The notes beneath the pieces were generated by a model. The model was not told the DNA's origin, made no database searches, and saw only the letters and a program-made list of their open reading frames with translations. The position numbers and the translations under genes were made by a program. From RPQJ01 sp963732415 (GTDB lineage: Bacteria > Pseudomonadota > Gammaproteobacteria > Steroidobacterales > Steroidobacteraceae), in NCBI GenBank assembly GCA_963732415.1, contig CAVSZK010000009.1:62001-126000 (forward strand): a DNA stretch of 64,000 bases, written 5' to 3'. Below are positions 62,715 through 64,000 of the stretch, piece by piece. Numbering within the stretch: position 1 is the first letter of the stretch; each line of letters begins with the position of its first letter.

Positions 62715-63551
62715 TCACGGCGCCGGATCTCCGTCCGCGCCTGGACCCGAAGCCCCCTGCCCTTGGTCGCGTGGTTCATTATAACCACGGCGGCTCGCCA
62801 GCTCCTGTTCGTAGTGCGCCAGCAGCCACTGATTGAGCAGGCGCGACGCCCTGGGCGCCAGCTCGTGTCGGTAGGGTTCCAGGTCGATGTCCGGCCCAAC
62901 CTCGACGACCAGGTTCGGCCGGCGACGCGGCACCCGATACCACGGCTGGGACTTGTCCAGCAGCGGCTGGTCTACGGTGATGTATATCGGTGTGAGCACG
63001 GCCGCGCCCTGCACGGCAACCCGTGCCGCCCCACGATGGAAGTGCATCGGCTGTCCCGGCCGGGTTCGAGTGCCCTCCGGGAACATGACCAGCGAGTCGC
63101 CCGATCTCAGCGTGCTGACCGCGCCCTCGATCATCGCGTCGGTCGGCAGGTTGCTGATGTAGCCGGCCGCGATTACCACGCGACGGGTAAAGGGGTTCGC
63201 GAACAGCGCGGCCTTGACTACGCAGGCCGGAGCGGGCGTGAATGCGACGATGAGTACGACGTCGATCAGCGTCGGGTGATTGGCAATGATCAGTTGCCCC
63301 CGGCGTCCAAGGCTCTCCGCACCCCGGAACTCGTAGCCAATGCCACCAAGTCCGCTCATGGTAGCGACGAAGAGACGAAACGCGCGTTGCACCAGCGAGC
63401 GCGTGCGGGCACGGCGTCGGGCCGCCTCGCCCGGCAGCGCCAGCACGACCGGGAAGACGAGCAGCCCTAGAATGAGCCCACCGATGCCGAACAGCGCGAA
63501 GCAGGCTCCGGTGACGAAAATCCGCCAGAAATACGTCTGCCGCCTGACCAT
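62715..63551 (-). CDS. PlsC-type 1-acylglycerol-3-phosphate acyltransferase-like protein
   Basis: A 278-residue membrane-bound acyltransferase. It has one or two N-terminal helices (FVTGACFALFGIGGLILGLL), HX4D as HPTLID in ANHPTLIDVVLI and the block FPEGTRTRPG. Together with the LpxL-like enzyme it gives the cluster two acyltransferases, probably for joining the polyene to a glycerolipid. ATG 63551 is the family-like start; upstream extension has no homology. Divergent from the phosphopantetheinyl transferase with a 96-nt gap. Confidence 0.86.
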   Translation of the reverse strand: MVRRQTYFWRIFVTGACFALFGIGGLILGLLVFPVVLALPGEAARRRARTRSLVQRAFRLFVATMSGLGGIGYEFRGAESLGRRGQLIIANHPTLIDVVLIVAFTPAPACVVKAALFANPFTRRVVIAAGYISNLPTDAMIEGAVSTLRSGDSLVMFPEGTRTRPGQPMHFHRGAARVAVQGAAVLTPIYITVDQPLLDKSQPWYRVPRRRPNLVVEVGPDIDLEPYRHELAPRASRLLNQWLLAHYEQELASRRGYNEPRDQGQGASGPGADGDPAP

Positions 63552-63647
63552 GCCGCGCCCGACCCCTGCTCTCGCAGCCGGTCCACGCCGGCATCCTGCC
63601 CGCGACGATGAAGTGGACCGGGCAGCTATGCAAGCCCGGGTTGACGC

Positions 63648-64000
63648 GTGACCCGGGTGCCTTTGACTGCAGCATCGCCCGACGCCACGGAGGTGTGGCT
63701 GGCGACGCCCGACGCTGGAGACCGGTTCGACCCGTCCGGACTTGACCGTGCCGACCATGATGCATGGTCCGCGATTCACACGACGCGCCGCAGGCGCGAC
63801 TGGGAATCGACCCGGGCGCTGCTCAGTGCCATACCGGCCGTCCACGAACGACTGCACAGCCTTACGCACAGCCATGGTTTTGCGGCCGTGGCGCTAGCGC
63901 CCGCCGCGGTCGCCGCCGGCGTCGACCTGGAGTGGCTGGCACCGCGCGATTTCATCGGCATGGCCAACATTGCATTCTCGCCCGGCGAATGCGCCTACCT
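63648..64000 (+). CDS. Sfp-type 4'-phosphopantetheinyl transferase (partial, cut at window end)
   Basis: A GTG start at 63648, preceded two codons upstream by an in-frame TGA, opens a frame that continues past the window edge. The 117 visible residues hold the PPTase marks SLTHSHGFAAVAL and GVDLEWL with the magnesium-binding Asp and Glu, followed by IAFSPGECAYL of the second helix block. It would activate the cluster ACPs by adding the phosphopantetheine arm. Only the N-terminal half is visible. Confidence 0.82.
   Translation, partial: MTRVPLTAASPDATEVWLATPDAGDRFDPSGLDRADHDAWSAIHTTRRRRDWESTRALLSAIPAVHERLHSLTHSHGFAAVALAPAAVAAGVDLEWLAPRDFIGMANIAFSPGECAY

Larger units (their letters stand above)
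42741..64000. other. Xanthomonadin-like aryl polyene biosynthetic gene cluster
   Basis: About 25 genes on both strands make up a type II polyketide-like aryl polyene locus: ketosynthases, a chain-length-factor-like protein, ketoreductase, hotdog dehydratases, thioesterase, two ACPs, AMP ligase, acyltransferases, glycosyltransferase, LolA- and MMPL-type exporters, chorismatase, halogenase-like flavoproteins and a phosphopantetheinyl transferase. The combination with chorismatase and no aromatic ammonia lyase is the xanthomonadin, not the flexirubin, pattern. The right boundary lies beyond the window. Confidence 0.88.

Overview
The window is a high-GC (roughly two thirds G+C by eye), densely packed proteobacterial chromosome segment, with many 1-8 nt overlaps between co-directional genes. 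The gene content (NadA/NadB, an oxidative pentose phosphate operon, LolA-like and MMPL exporters, a xanthomonadin-type aryl polyene locus) points to a gammaproteobacterium, perhaps near Xanthomonadales, Steroidobacterales or Woeseiales. No rRNA, tRNA, CRISPR array or insertion sequence was seen, and no gene-free stretch exceeds about 275 bases.

Layout. 0-9 kb: the end of an unidentified + strand gene, then one tight minus-strand operon for glucose use (GH63-like glucosidase, ROK/polyphosphate glucokinase, pgi, gnd, zwf, pgl, and a protein-tyrosine-phosphatase-like gene). 9-16 kb: secreted SRPBCC protein, DUF885 metallopeptidase-like protein, GT2-TPR protein, MAPEG membrane protein, nadB/nadA. 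16-24 kb: four + strand genes (saccharopine-dehydrogenase-like reductase, secreted S10 carboxypeptidase, AGPS-like FAD oxidase, BNR/VPS10-like secreted protein). 24-27.7 kb: a minus-strand methylthioadenosine salvage operon (mtnP, mtnA, class II aldolase, PLP dehydratase). 27.8-29 kb: class I HMG-CoA reductase. 29-35 kb: HupE/UreJ-like, PpiC-like and DUF3604 genes, a short orphan reading frame, a secreted nuclease, a LysE exporter and a small protein. 35.2-42 kb: a 2110-residue SpvB/FG-GAP/RHS protein with a variable C-terminal tip that looks like an ADP-ribosyltransferase, followed after 3 nt by a probable immunity gene.

42.7-64 kb: a large aryl polyene (xanthomonadin-like) pigment cluster in several divergent blocks. 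It has two ketosynthases plus a chain-length-factor-like protein, a ketoreductase, four hotdog dehydratase-like proteins, a thioesterase, two acyl carrier proteins, an AMP-dependent ligase, two lysophospholipid-type acyltransferases, a GT2 glycosyltransferase, LolA- and MMPL-type export proteins, two flavoproteins carrying the WxWxIP halogenase motif, a chorismatase (probable hydroxybenzoate starter supply), three small exported or lipoproteins, a cation/proton antiporter and, cut by the window edge, a phosphopantetheinyl transferase. Together these can make a hydroxybenzoate starter, activate it, extend it to a polyene on carrier protein, halogenate it, attach it to a lipid and move it to the outer membrane. 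The pathway order is inferred from family knowledge.

A short palindrome with core GGTGCC-N-GGCACC occurs four times at gene ends (about 170, 11749, 27732 and 27760) and looks like a dispersed REP-like family. The most notable items are the pigment cluster with two halogenase-like enzymes and a chorismatase, the RHS toxin-immunity pair, the MTA operon with an aldolase and a PLP enzyme, and the REP-like palindromes.
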